From: Peribacillus frigoritolerans | Lineage (GTDB): Bacteria; Bacillota; Bacilli; Bacillales; DSM-1321 | Assembly (NCBI RefSeq): GCF_030676415.1 | Contig: NZ_JAUUTW010000024.1 | Span: forward strand, 1 to 64,000 | Direction of reading: 5' to 3' | Length of the DNA: 64,000 bases | Shown: in pieces, positions 46,554 to 55,350 of the stretch | How the letters are laid out: the number at the start of each line of letters is the position of its first letter | Numbering within the stretch: position 1 is the stretch's first letter | Translations under genes and position numbers: made by a program | Notes under the pieces: model-generated | Database searches by the model: none | Seen by the model: only the letters and a program-made list of their open reading frames with translations | Told to the model about the DNA's origin: nothing

Positions 46554-46970
46554 GTGAATATTAAAAATTTTAAATATGATGAAGTTGGACTGAATCGCTT
46601 CTTTGGTCCATTGGAAGCTAATATCATGGAATATTTATGGGATAAAGATGAACAGAGCATTAAATCGGTTCAGCAGTCATTGGAACTTGACAAACCTATC
46701 AATTTCAACACAGTGATGACCGTCATGAATCGTTTAGTAGAAAAAGGCATTCTTGAAAAGAGGTCTGAAGGAAGGCTTTCATTATTTCGCCCGGTTCAGT
46801 CCAAAGCGGAGTTTTTAGAAGAGCAGTCAAAGAAACTGACTGAGAATTTGCTAGATGAATTTGGTGGGGCGGTCATAAGCCATATGCTGGATGCCATGAA
46901 AGACGCTGACCAAGGTTTAATTGAAAAATTGGAACAAAAAATTCAATCGTTAAAAAAGGATAAATTATGA
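46554..46970 (+). CDS. BlaI/MecI/CopY-family repressor
   Basis: 138 residues. The winged helix covers about 18-80: GPLEANIMEYLWDKDEQSIK, then NFNTVMTVMNRLVEKGIL and a wing with KRSEGRLSLFRPV. The C-terminal helix dimerises. It should repress its own operon and the DoxX gene through matching operators at 46522 and 47851. A GTG start follows GGGAGGTGG. Its stop overlaps the next start (ATGA). Confidence 0.9.
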   Translation: MNIKNFKYDEVGLNRFFGPLEANIMEYLWDKDEQSIKSVQQSLELDKPINFNTVMTVMNRLVEKGILEKRSEGRLSLFRPVQSKAEFLEEQSKKLTENLLDEFGGAVISHMLDAMKDADQGLIEKLEQKIQSLKKDKL

Positions 46971-47821
46971 TGTGGAAGAGAAAGTCTTATTTTGTGATAA
47001 GCATGAGTCTTTTAATTGCCTGTGTTGTATGGTGCCAAATGGGAGCCTTTTTGGTACACATCTTTTTTGATGTGAATATTAAAGCCAATTTTTTTAAATT
47101 TTGTTTTAGTTTATTCAAGGAAGATTCAGTATACTACTTTGCGGTCGTCACCCTGCTCAGTATAATAATATCCTATAGTATATTGAGCACCTTATTCAAA
47201 TTTGCAGAGCAATATTTCTTATCCAGAAGGTTTAAACAAAAGCTTTTTCTGTCCAAAAACATTGATATGACAAGGTCTATAAATGAAACATTCAATCGGG
47301 TCAACAATGATATCTTAGTTGTGAACGCTGAACAGCCTCTTGCGTTTACGCTTGGTTTCAGGCGGCCTTTCATTGTGTTCAGTACTGGTTTAATTCGATT
47401 ATTGGACTTTGATGAGCTAGAAGCGGTAGTGGAGCATGAAGCCTTTCACCAAAAAAAATATGATCCACTGGTAATTTTTATTTTACAGTTGATCTCGGAT
47501 GCGTTATGGTTTGTCCCACTGACAAAATGGTGTCATAAAAATTACAAAATAATAAGTGAATTATCAGCCGACGAAAATGCGATTAATAAAATGGGGACTG
47601 AATTAGGCATAAGTGCCGCTTTGTTGAAGTTAATTAAACATGGTTGCACGGATAAAACATCTCCTGTCCTTGTCCATTTCTCCAATGAATCAGTTAACTA
47701 TAGACTACAGCAATTAATTGACCCCCATAAAACAATTCCTTTGAGGGCTGAAACTACCACGATTTTTGTTTCTATTTATGTTTTGATTATACTTTTGGGA
47801 ATGACTATAGTGATTGTCTGA
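46967..47821 (+). CDS. M56-family membrane metallopeptidase (BlaR1-like, no sensor domain)
   Basis: 284 residues. Membrane segments lie near 8-30, 55-75 and at the C-terminus (about 258-282). The zinc motif HEAFH is in LEAVVEHEAFHQKKYDP, and the third ligand is probably the Glu in ISELSADENAINKM. This is the protease module of BlaR1/MecR1. There is no extracellular penicillin-binding domain after the last helix, so the inducing signal is unknown. It probably cleaves the BlaI-type repressor encoded upstream. Confidence 0.87.
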   Translation: MMWKRKSYFVISMSLLIACVVWCQMGAFLVHIFFDVNIKANFFKFCFSLFKEDSVYYFAVVTLLSIIISYSILSTLFKFAEQYFLSRRFKQKLFLSKNIDMTRSINETFNRVNNDILVVNAEQPLAFTLGFRRPFIVFSTGLIRLLDFDELEAVVEHEAFHQKKYDPLVIFILQLISDALWFVPLTKWCHKNYKIISELSADENAINKMGTELGISAALLKLIKHGCTDKTSPVLVHFSNESVNYRLQQLIDPHKTIPLRAETTTIFVSIYVLIILLGMTIVIV

Positions 47822-47831
47822 TGACTTTCAC

Positions 47832-47869
47832 TTGATTTTTTTACCACCTTACACTACACTTTGTAGTGT
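47832..47869 (+). promoter_or_regulatory. Promoter and BlaI-type operator of the DoxX gene
   Basis: TTGATT (47832-47837), 17 bases, TACACT (47855-47860), with palindrome ACACTACACTTTGTAGTGT (47851-47869) over the -10 box. Geometry and half-sites equal those at 46503-46540. Confidence 0.75.
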
Positions 47870-47894
47870 GAAATAAAACAAAAGGAGATGTGTC

Positions 47895-48323
47895 ATGAAT
47901 AAACAAGAGATCGGTACCTTTTTATTAAGAGTTATGTTGGGAATTTCATTTTTCTTGCATGGTTTGTCAAAATTCAAAGGTGGATTGGATAACACCTCAG
48001 GATGGTTTCAAAGTATAGGCATTCCAGGATTTATGGCCTATGTAGTCGGTATTATTGAATTGGTTGGAGGAATTGCTTTAATTATAGGTCTTGGAACAAG
48101 AATAATTTCTGCCCTCCTTGTATTCATCATGGCTGGTGCTATTGTTTATGTGAAATTCCCAGCAGGTTTTATGGGGAATGGAGAAGGTACAGGGTACGAA
48201 CTGGATCTCGTTCTTATGATTATTGCACTTCACCTAGTATTGAATGGAAGCCGGTTCCTATCTATAGACTCTAAGTTACCAAACCTTAAAAAAGGACAAG
48301 ATTCAGAAATGATAGCAAGTTAA
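47895..48323 (+). CDS. DoxX-family membrane protein
   Basis: 142 residues with four membrane helices. GTFLLRVMLGISFFLHGLSK is the family's opening helix, and YVVGIIELVGGIALIIGLGT and LVLMIIALHLVLNGSRFLSI follow. DoxX proteins are often tied to thiol/redox or oxidative stress. AAAGGAGATG precedes the ATG. The operator copy upstream makes it the target of the adjacent BlaI-type repressor. Confidence 0.87.
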   Translation: MNKQEIGTFLLRVMLGISFFLHGLSKFKGGLDNTSGWFQSIGIPGFMAYVVGIIELVGGIALIIGLGTRIISALLVFIMAGAIVYVKFPAGFMGNGEGTGYELDLVLMIIALHLVLNGSRFLSIDSKLPNLKKGQDSEMIAS

Positions 48324-48373
48324 TTAGAATAAACGATATCACAAAAAATTAAACACTTTTTAAACAGTCTTGA

Positions 48374-48410
48374 GGCATGAAACCGGCAATCTACGGGGTC
48401 ATGCCCTTTT
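48374..48410 (+). terminator. Terminator-like hairpin after the DoxX gene
   Basis: GGCATGA pairs with TCATGCC around a long loop with inner pairing, followed by CTTTT. The rest of the 436-bp gap to the VOC gene holds a possible promoter (TTGACG 48619, TATAAA 48641, 16-base spacer) and nothing else that I recognise. Confidence 0.6.
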
Positions 48411-48759
48411 CATTTCACCTTGTTCTTGTGAAATGCTTCATGATTTGAAAAACCGATAATAAATCAAATCAGATTTTGGTAATCAAAAGAAGTTTTCCAT
48501 GACTGCATAATCGTGACATACTTTGCGAAATGACACTACTGCAAGACTGGACCAACCATCTTGGAATTTTCCATTCAATCGTTAACAAAAAAAAGTGATA
48601 GTTTTCAGTGAATTTTCATTGACGAACACATGTTCCTTGTTATAAAATTTAATCATGGGTAATAATGGTATTGTGGTTATTGCCACTGACCAGTTCAAAA
48701 GGAAGCTTGGAAATCTCTCAAGCTTTGTAAAAAATTAAAGCAAAAGGAGCTATTTAATT

Positions 48760-49185
48760 ATGACCATGCGATTATCTCCATATTTAATGATGAACGGAAA
48801 TGCGAAGGAAGCGATCCAATTTTACGAAAAAGCATTGGATGCAAAAGTCCTTTTTAATCAAACTTTTGGAGAAATGCCAGAAAACCCGGAATTTCCTCTG
48901 CCAGAAGAAGCAAGGGATCTTGTAGCACACGCAATGTTAAAGGTTGGGGAAACGGACCTCATGTTTTCCGATACGTTTCCAGGTCAAACCAGTCAAGCTG
49001 GAGATCAAGTCACGATCTGTATTTCAATTAACGATATTGAAAAATCAAAACGAATCTTTGAAACTTTGTCGCAAGGTGGAGAAGTGAAAATGCCGCTGCA
49101 GGAAGCTTTTTTCAGCCCTGCTTATGGGATTGTATCAGACAAATTCGGTGTAACTTTTCAAATTTATACAGAGGGTCAACAATAA
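48760..49185 (+). CDS. VOC-family protein (PhnB/YjdN-like)
   Basis: 141 residues of the glyoxalase fold: RLSPYLMMNGNAKEAIQFYE opens the first beta-alpha-beta-beta-beta unit, and VTICISINDIEKSKRIFETL with FGVTFQIYTEG form the second. This matches the PhnB/3-demethylubiquinone methyltransferase-like group, whose members are mostly of unknown function. AAAGGAG precedes the ATG. It is a single-gene unit. Confidence 0.85.
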   Translation: MTMRLSPYLMMNGNAKEAIQFYEKALDAKVLFNQTFGEMPENPEFPLPEEARDLVAHAMLKVGETDLMFSDTFPGQTSQAGDQVTICISINDIEKSKRIFETLSQGGEVKMPLQEAFFSPAYGIVSDKFGVTFQIYTEGQQ

Positions 49186-49256
49186 TTTTCTCTAGTTAAA
49201 ATATTAGCAGCTGTTTTGGTGACTATTAGTTGCAACTGCAATTTGATGAATAAATA

Positions 49257-49299
49257 AATCCCAATTTCTCTTTTATATCACTGAGAGATTGGGATTTTT
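49257..49299 (+). terminator. Rho-independent terminator after the VOC gene
   Basis: AATCCCAAT pairs with ATTGGGATT, with an extra TCTC/GAGA stem inside, and ends in TTTTT. From 49300 to 49783 no gene is visible; a possible -35 box TTGACA lies at 49678. Confidence 0.8.
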
Positions 49300-49783
49300 A
49301 ATATAGGAATTTCACTAACGTTGTAAATCCACGTTTTGCTTGAGGTACTCCTTATGGAATTATAGGAATGATCCTTATCTCTATTCATATGCAGCCAAAC
49401 ATCGTCCCTTACGGTAGCATAGCATGTAAGATAAAATAATGCAGAGTTCATTCTCACTGTCCTTAGATTCTGGATTCAATCTGAATGTATATATATATTC
49501 CTCTTAATAACCGAACTCCACCATTGATATCATGCTTTTCTGTAGTTACCGATAATTTTTTTCTGGTTCCCCACTTTTAACTTTGATACCTTATCGTTAT
49601 CTCTTTGTGATATTCGTCATATATTCTTCATCTATTTGTTCTTTGTTTAGAAAATGGCTATGCTATTATTTAAAACATTGACATACAAATTAGGCGCATT
49701 CTTTGTAAAATATATTCCTTTTAATAGGCTTATAGCATTCTAAGTAATATTACATTGCGCAATAAGGAGAAAGGGGGAACAAT

Positions 49784-50563
49784 GTGAACACAGATCAAGC
49801 TTTCGACCTGTTAAAGGATGCAGGAGTAACAGAAAGCAGTAGTATACAAACTGTTAGACGCTGGCTTCGTGAAGGTAAGGTTAAATATGAGGGAGGAAAC
49901 GGGAATAGAAAAACTGGATACATAATGGATGACACAGATCAAGCATTCGACCTGTTAAAGGATGCAGGAGTAACAGAAAGTAATCGTGTACAAACTGTTA
50001 GGCGCTGGCTTCGCGAAGGTAAGATTAAATACGCGGGAAACGGACAGAGGAACACTGGATACATAAGTGATGACACAGCTTCGAAGCTGGCTATAAATGA
50101 TATTATAAATCAAAATAAGGACGAAATCATACACCGATTAAAATTAAAAATACAAGCTCAAGATAAGCATTTAGAAGGTATTGAAGAACTTCATGAGACT
50201 GCAAAAAGAATATTGATTCAGCAAAGGGATATGTTCAAAAAGGAAGTTGCCATTCTAAAGAATGAGAAAAGTGAATTACAAAATGAAACAAAGGATTTAT
50301 TAAAAGAAAATATTGAATTACGTAATGAATTGATAAAATTAAAAGAAAACATCAGAAACAATTACCATATTGACTCCACTACTCAATCAAATGATTATAG
50401 TGAAAAATTAGGGCTTTCTAAAATGGCGAGCAATAAAGAAGTATTAGCGGAATATAAAGGGTTATTAAAAATAACTCATCCAGACCATAATGGCAACGCG
50501 AAGGTATTTCATTACATTAAGACTGATTACGATAATTTTAGAAAGAGTAACAAAGGTAAATGA
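49784..50563 (+). CDS. Tandem-HTH, coiled-coil, J-domain-like protein
   Basis: 259 residues, no named family recognised. Residues 3-48 and 52-96 are two near-identical units (TDQAFDLLKDAGVTES, QTVRRWLREGK, KTGYI/NTGYI) that look like MerR/RacA-type helix-turn-helix domains. Residues about 110-195 are a Lys/Glu-rich coiled coil. The C-terminus (about 205-255) resembles a J domain: EVLAEYKGLLKITHPDHNGN has the HPD motif at 232-234 and the next helix follows. A GTG start lies after GGAGAAAGGGGG. It may recruit an Hsp70-type chaperone to DNA-bound complexes; that is speculation. It stands alone. Confidence 0.7.
   Translation: MNTDQAFDLLKDAGVTESSSIQTVRRWLREGKVKYEGGNGNRKTGYIMDDTDQAFDLLKDAGVTESNRVQTVRRWLREGKIKYAGNGQRNTGYISDDTASKLAINDIINQNKDEIIHRLKLKIQAQDKHLEGIEELHETAKRILIQQRDMFKKEVAILKNEKSELQNETKDLLKENIELRNELIKLKENIRNNYHIDSTTQSNDYSEKLGLSKMASNKEVLAEYKGLLKITHPDHNGNAKVFHYIKTDYDNFRKSNKGK
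49788..50072 (+). repeat. Direct repeat encoding two HTH units
   Basis: Unit 1 (49788-49931, 144 bp) and unit 2 (49932-50072, 141 bp) are adjacent, in frame, and mostly identical in DNA sequence, including synonymous positions over the first 50 bases. One codon is missing in unit 2. This indicates a fairly recent internal duplication. Confidence 0.85.
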
Positions 50564-50763
50564 ATAGTGTCTAAATACATGGATAGTATTTTCAAATCAA
50601 ACTTAACGATAAAAGCGTATTTTGAAATCTTTGATACTCGAATCGATTGTTAGGATCAAGAGCTCGGAAATTTTGGAGTTCAAAGGGCCGAACCAGTATT
50701 AATTTAGACTATTGATCATTCTTTTTTTGATTTCATCGTTTGGCCATTTTAAATAAACAGATT

Positions 50764-50802
50764 CCAAAAGAACGAATAGGTGCCTTTGTTCTTTTGGCAC
50801 CT
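50764..50802. terminator. Two overlapping alternative hairpins
   Basis: CCAAAAGAAC (50764) pairs with GTTCTTTTGG (50788-50797). AGGTGCC (50778) pairs with GGCACCT (50796-50802). The two stems share bases and cannot form together. They lie downstream of the dioxygenase gene (minus strand). Neither has a strong U run. Confidence 0.45.
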
Positions 50803-50851
50803 AAAATTGAGTCCTTTATAGACTATCATTTACACATTATCAAGCTGCAGA

Positions 50852-51493
50852 CTATTTTTGTCTCCTCATCCATTGTGTTGCAACCCATTTTTCCCCAGTG
50901 ATAACGGGCGCTCCACCGTGTAAAGTTAGTTCGTTTAGGTTTTTATCGTTATAGAAATATTCGAAATACACAGCCATTCCCTTTCGCGGGGACACAGAAA
51001 AATTCAGTTTAGGAAAAAAAGTTTCCCCTCCATCCTCCACATCATTTAAGTACATGATGATGGTGCTGATTCTATTATTTTTTGCTGCTATACTTGAAGA
51101 TGTAAAAAAATCAAAATGAGCTTTATACTCTTGACCAGGAGTATATTTAAGAATTTGAATACCATCTCCATGTTCAATGGGGATATTCATGATTGTTGAT
51201 ATCCTTTTTTCAATTTTGGTAATGATGTCATATTCATTTTCTTCAAAAAACATACTGCTGCTTGTTCTTATCTCATTTACTTCGTGGGTAACTCCAGTTT
51301 TGGAACGATGCATTTTGTCTTTTGACAATTCAATAAGACCGTCACATTCTTCGTCACTCAAAACATTTCCTAAAACTACGATTAGAGGTTCTTCTAATTT
51401 AGTAATTACATTAATTTCTCTGTCTTCCGTTTTGATTTTATTTCCAATATGATTAAAAATAGTTTGTTCTTTACGTTTTTTATCCACTGTCAA
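50852..51493 (-). CDS. 2-oxoglutarate/Fe(II) dioxygenase, prolyl 4-hydroxylase-like
   Basis: 213 residues. The double-stranded beta-helix carries the iron ligands H and D in YKAHFDFF and the distal His in LTLHGGAPV, with the 2-oxoglutarate Lys/Arg region in TGEKWVATQWMRR. LNDVEDGGETFFPKL is typical of P4H proteins, and Bacillus anthracis has a related enzyme. The likely substrate is a proline-rich or collagen-like protein, such as some spore-surface proteins; none is encoded nearby. The start at 51493 is supported only by position; later in-frame ATG codons are absent for 60 codons. Confidence 0.87.
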   Translation of the reverse strand: MTVDKKRKEQTIFNHIGNKIKTEDREINVITKLEEPLIVVLGNVLSDEECDGLIELSKDKMHRSKTGVTHEVNEIRTSSSMFFEENEYDIITKIEKRISTIMNIPIEHGDGIQILKYTPGQEYKAHFDFFTSSSIAAKNNRISTIIMYLNDVEDGGETFFPKLNFSVSPRKGMAVYFEYFYNDKNLNELTLHGGAPVITGEKWVATQWMRRQK

Positions 51494-51631
51494 CTTTCAT
51501 CGACTCCCAAAAGAATGAATTTTCCGAACAGTTAGTTTATCTTATTTCTGTAAGCGTTTTTCTATGTTAATTATACCATGAACGTTGTTATATAACTGTT
51601 CTTATTTCTGCTAACAGTGCTGAGCATTATG

Positions 51632-51662
51632 AGGTCGACCAGTAAAAATTACTGGTCGACCT
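51632..51662. other. Perfect 14-bp inverted repeat
   Basis: AGGTCGACCAGTAA and TTACTGGTCGACCT flank three A. No T run follows on either strand. It lies in the 480-bp gap between the dioxygenase and the first kinase-like gene. It could be a terminator for the dioxygenase promoter region, a protein site, or a repeat remnant. Confidence 0.55.
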
Positions 51663-51973
51663 GGCACTTGACTATAGCAAACTCTAATCTTTTACATAAA
51701 ATATAGTAAGCTATCAATATGCACATTTTTGTGCAAGTTTTATCATTCTACTTCTATAGATGGGCTTTTTCAAAAAAATGTTGTTATATCAGCTATTCTT
51801 TCAACACTATAATCATTAATGGAAGACGTTTCCTTTCATAATGAGCACAATCATAAGGGGACGCAGGTTTATCACCCGTTATCACCACTACGGAGCTGTT
51901 GAAGAAACTTAAAGAAAAAGAAAAAAGGATAAAAAGTAAGAGTATGATAGGAAATGTGAAGGAGTGATCGAAA

Positions 51974-52543
51974 GTGGAGGACTTTAAATCTATCTGTGTT
52001 ATTGAAGGGATTAAAAAAGTAGATGTAATAAAAAATCCAACGTCGTTTCCACTGATTGGTAAGGGGGCGCAAGGGGCCGTTTTTAAAATTTCTTCAGACA
52101 AGTGTGTGAAAATTTGTGCAAAACCAGAATATGCCGTTAAAGAGGGGAATGTATTGAAAATTGCACAGGAGTCTCCCACTATTCCACGGCTTTATGAGGT
52201 GGGGCAAAACTATATTATTATGGAATATCTTGAGGGGCCAACTTTATTCCAATATTTGGAATCTGGAGGGGTTCTATCCGAAAAATTGATGAGGCAAATT
52301 CTTTTTGTGCTAAAAGAAATGAAGCGTTTAAAATTTACCAGATTGGATGCTGATTTGCGCCACATTATTGTAACTAAGGAAGAGGAATTAAAAGTAATAG
52401 ATCATTATAGCTCCTATACAAGGATTCGAAACAGGCCAGAGTTGATATTCAAAGGTTTTAAAAAGTTGGGTCTATTACCATTGTTCTTGGAAAAGTTAAA
52501 AGAAATGGATCCCGAATCCTATATGGAATGGAAGGATTTATAG
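51974..52543 (+). CDS. Atypical protein-kinase-like protein, single domain
   Basis: 189 residues. The kinase N-lobe is recognisable: glycine loop GKGAQGAVF (29-37), Lys46 in KCVKI and hinge IIMEYLEGPTL (81-91). The catalytic loop is LDADLRHIIV (124-133), which lacks the usual HRD and the Asn five residues later, and the DFG position reads VIDH (141-144). The C-lobe is very short, as in RIO/Bud32-like kinases. GTG start follows AAGGAGTGAT. Paralogues lie at 56153 and (two domains) 62806. Kinase activity is uncertain. Confidence 0.75.
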   Translation: MEDFKSICVIEGIKKVDVIKNPTSFPLIGKGAQGAVFKISSDKCVKICAKPEYAVKEGNVLKIAQESPTIPRLYEVGQNYIIMEYLEGPTLFQYLESGGVLSEKLMRQILFVLKEMKRLKFTRLDADLRHIIVTKEEELKVIDHYSSYTRIRNRPELIFKGFKKLGLLPLFLEKLKEMDPESYMEWKDL

Positions 52544-52546
52544 ATA

Positions 52547-52588
52547 AAAAAAGTAACCCCTTTATAGCTAATAAGGAGTTACTTTTTT
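52547..52588. terminator. Bidirectional terminator between converging kinase genes
   Basis: AAAAAAGTAAC pairs with GTTACTTTTTT and provides a U run in either direction. Confidence 0.8.
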
Positions 52589-52606
52589 CTGTGGAAAAAA
52601 CCAGTG

Positions 52607-53395
52607 TCATTTTGGATTACTATGATGCTGGATGATACGATCAACGATATCTGGCAATTTATTTTTCTGTTCTAAAAGAAACTTGTAGAGAGCATCTCTA
52701 TCCTTCGAACTCACATTCCACTCTTTAGGGATGGATTCGATCACTTGATGGATCGAATTGTTCGGCAAGTTCACTATTTTTTCTATAAACGATGTAAGCT
52801 CTTTGTGATCATCAAGAAGAGAGAAGGCCCATTTATAAAAAGGCCAATGGTAGTTATATACCGGTGTTTCACTTAGCGTTTGAGCAGACCATTGGTAACG
52901 TCCCGGAAAAACTCTGCCATGATCAATCATATGGACATAATAGCCGCCATCACTGAGATTTTCCAAAATGACATTCATCGTACCTCGGTCAGAGTTATTC
53001 ACCCATTGGTCGAATACCGTTATACCGGCAAGCATATCTCGGTTTTTAACATCCGTCTTAGTGGGAGGATTTTCTCTAACATTCTCGAAAACTGTACTGT
53101 TTTTAATATAAACACAGCCATATTGGTATCCAGAACTATAGTTGTGTTTAGTGGATTGTAATTCAGGAGTTTTCTTGATGAATTCATCCGGTATATATAC
53201 AAGATCAAATGGGATAACGGGAAGTGAAAGGAGCTCAGCCAATTTGCCGATCAGGTATTCATTGACCACTTCTTTTTCTCTTCCTTTCTTAGTATCGAAC
53301 CACTTCACGACATATTCTTTACCATCGCTGAAAAGAATGACATGTGCGGTTCCGCCCCTTAATGTTTGTACATATCGAACTGGATATTTTGTCAT
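52607..53395 (-). CDS. HipA-like kinase family protein
   Basis: 262 residues. TLRGGTAHVILFSDGKEYVVKW forms the nucleotide-loop and Lys strand, VNEYLIGKLAELLSLPVIPF follows, VFDQWVNNSDRGTMNVIL has the catalytic-loop Asp and Asn, and HMIDHGRVFPG the metal-binding Asp. It fits the standalone HipA-like kinase group of bacilli rather than a HipBA toxin: no HipB-type antitoxin is adjacent. AAAGGAGAC precedes the ATG. A decayed tandem copy lies just upstream on the same strand. Confidence 0.78.
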   Translation of the reverse strand: MTKYPVRYVQTLRGGTAHVILFSDGKEYVVKWFDTKKGREKEVVNEYLIGKLAELLSLPVIPFDLVYIPDEFIKKTPELQSTKHNYSSGYQYGCVYIKNSTVFENVRENPPTKTDVKNRDMLAGITVFDQWVNNSDRGTMNVILENLSDGGYYVHMIDHGRVFPGRYQWSAQTLSETPVYNYHWPFYKWAFSLLDDHKELTSFIEKIVNLPNNSIHQVIESIPKEWNVSSKDRDALYKFLLEQKNKLPDIVDRIIQHHSNPK

Positions 53396-53430
53396 ATCAC
53401 TTTGTCTCCTTTAAAAATATTTGTCTAGCT

Positions 53431-54240
53431 CTATTTCTTTTTTACCTTATCTTTTTTATTAACCATATTGCTCTTGTATTGATCGATGAAATTGGTTATA
53501 AGATTCGGTAAATGACTTTTCTGTTCTACAAGAAATTTGTACAGCGCTTTACTTTCCTCCTTCGAGACTCCCCACTCTACAGGGATGGATTGGGTAACTT
53601 CTAAGTTAAATTTGTTTGAAAGGGATACAATTTTTTCTACAAATGATATAAAATCTTCTTCATTTAACATAGAGAAGGCCCATCGGTAAGTTTCTTGGTA
53701 AGGGATTAAGTTTCTGAGAAAGCGTTTTTGCAGATTACTGATATCCACCCGGAAAACATGTTCCATGATCAATCAAATTGACAAAATAGCCGCCTTCACT
53801 AAGCTGGAACAGAAGGAAAATGCTTATGGTCCAATCGATGTTATTTACCCAAAGATCGACCATTGCGGCAAGCATATCGTGATTTTTCACTTACGTCTTG
53901 GATGGAAAAGCTTTAAATACTTCATCTAGTGCAATACTGTTTTCGATAAATAAACACGCATATTGGCATCCTGAACTAAATTTGTATTTTTTGAAATGTA
54001 AATTAGGAGTATTTTTTATGATTTCGTCTGGAGAATATACTAGTCCGAAGGGGACAAAAGAAAGGGAAGTAACATTGCTAATTTACCGACCACATACTCA
54101 TTTACTACTTACTTGGCTCTTTTATATTCAGTACCATTCATTTCACCACATACTTTTTACCGTCGCTAAAAAGAATGACATGTACCGTTCCACCAATTAA
54201 AGTTTGTATGAGCTCAACTGGATATTTGGACTGACCCATG
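53431..54240 (-). pseudogene. Decayed second copy of the HipA-like gene
   Basis: The minus strand reads SKYPVELIQTLIGGTVHVIL and FSDGKKYVVK, then a stop, with further parts (VVNEYVVGKLAMLL, FVNLIDHGTCFPGGYQ) in shifting frames. The last 113 codons are open, with TYRWAFSMLNEEDFISFVEK matching YKWAFSLLDDHKELTSFIEK of the intact neighbour. Several frameshifts and stops make it non-functional. It arose by tandem duplication. Confidence 0.8.
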
Positions 54241-54249
54241 GTTTCCATG

Positions 54250-55350
54250 TCAATTAACTTCGTCATTTTTTTCTATTAAGCTGTATAACCTTTGTTGTTC
54301 GATGATTTGTTTATTCAAATCAAAATTTTCATCAATAACCTGTCTTGCACTTCTGGTATATCTCTTCCATACTCTTGGATGACTCAGGAAATATTTTATA
54401 CCTTGGGCCAATTTTAAATCATCTTTCTCAGGAACTAGGTATCCTGTTTTTTTATGCTCAATCAATTCCGGAATCCCTCCATGAAAGGTGGAGATGACTG
54501 GTAAACCGCTTGCCATGGCTTCTTTTAATGCATTTGGGATCCCTTCTACATCGCCATCTTCTCCCGTTTCACTGGCAAGGCAAAAGAGATGGGAATCTCT
54601 TAATTCCTTAGAAATTTGGTTAGAATCCATTGGCCCCCTAAGAAAAACATGTTCGTTTAATTGGTTTTCATCAATGAAAACTCTTATCTTCTCCTCATCT
54701 TCACCTGTCCCAATGATGTGCAGTGTCGTTCTTGGGTATTCCTGATGAATCCGTTGAAAAGCCTTCAAAAGCGTAAGGAATCCTTTTTTCTCGACAAGTC
54801 TGGCTACGGACAAGATTCGGATTTCACCTTCCTTAGGTAGGGAACGTTGGACATATGGGTATAAATCTAAATTTAGACCGCCATATAATACATGTATCTT
54901 ATCTTCCTTAAACCCTAATTTTTTTAATTCCTCTGCAAGAAAATGGCAAACTGCAAAACAACCAGCACCATGTTTTACTAAATTTTGATATCGGAGGACG
55001 TTTTTACGAAATCTCTTATATGTTTGAGTGGATGAATCACGTCCTCGAAAATGCACAATCAAAGGAATATCATACTCTATAGCTGTTGGTAAAATATCGA
55101 TGGAATGTTTCCCTTGATGAGCGTGAATCGCTACGACATTTTGCTCCTTAAAGAAGGCTTCAAGGTCTTGAATTTCACTTAAATTAAAATAATGCTCAAA
55201 CTGATATTGAACATTATCGCTATTTGGGTAAGGTCCTATTACAATAGGCCGATATTGATCCAACATAATGATCTGATTGTACATAAATCCTTGATTTATT
55301 TTAATAGGTTCTCTAATGTAAAAAGCGATTGCCTTCACTATTTCATTCAC
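54250..55350 (-). CDS. Family-4 glycosyltransferase
   Basis: About 366 residues, GT-B fold. VAIHAHQGKHSIDILPTAIE, IPLIVHFRGRDSSTQTY and AVCHFLAEELKKLGF form the N-lobe; RILSVARLVEKKGFLTLLKA opens the C-lobe and EGIPNALKEAMASGLPVIST has the EX7E donor motif. It resembles the glycosyltransferase at 61116. The GTG at 55350 overlaps the Nudix stop (GTGA) and is preferred over an upstream ATG at 55437 lying inside the Nudix gene. Donor and acceptor are unknown. Confidence 0.85.
   Translation of the reverse strand: MNEIVKAIAFYIREPIKINQGFMYNQIIMLDQYRPIVIGPYPNSDNVQYQFEHYFNLSEIQDLEAFFKEQNVVAIHAHQGKHSIDILPTAIEYDIPLIVHFRGRDSSTQTYKRFRKNVLRYQNLVKHGAGCFAVCHFLAEELKKLGFKEDKIHVLYGGLNLDLYPYVQRSLPKEGEIRILSVARLVEKKGFLTLLKAFQRIHQEYPRTTLHIIGTGEDEEKIRVFIDENQLNEHVFLRGPMDSNQISKELRDSHLFCLASETGEDGDVEGIPNALKEAMASGLPVISTFHGGIPELIEHKKTGYLVPEKDDLKLAQGIKYFLSHPRVWKRYTRSARQVIDENFDLNKQIIEQQRLYSLIEKNDEVN

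Noticed and set aside
52607-53395. HipBA toxin-antitoxin module
   Set aside because: No HipB-type HTH gene is next to the HipA-like gene; the neighbour is a second decayed HipA copy.
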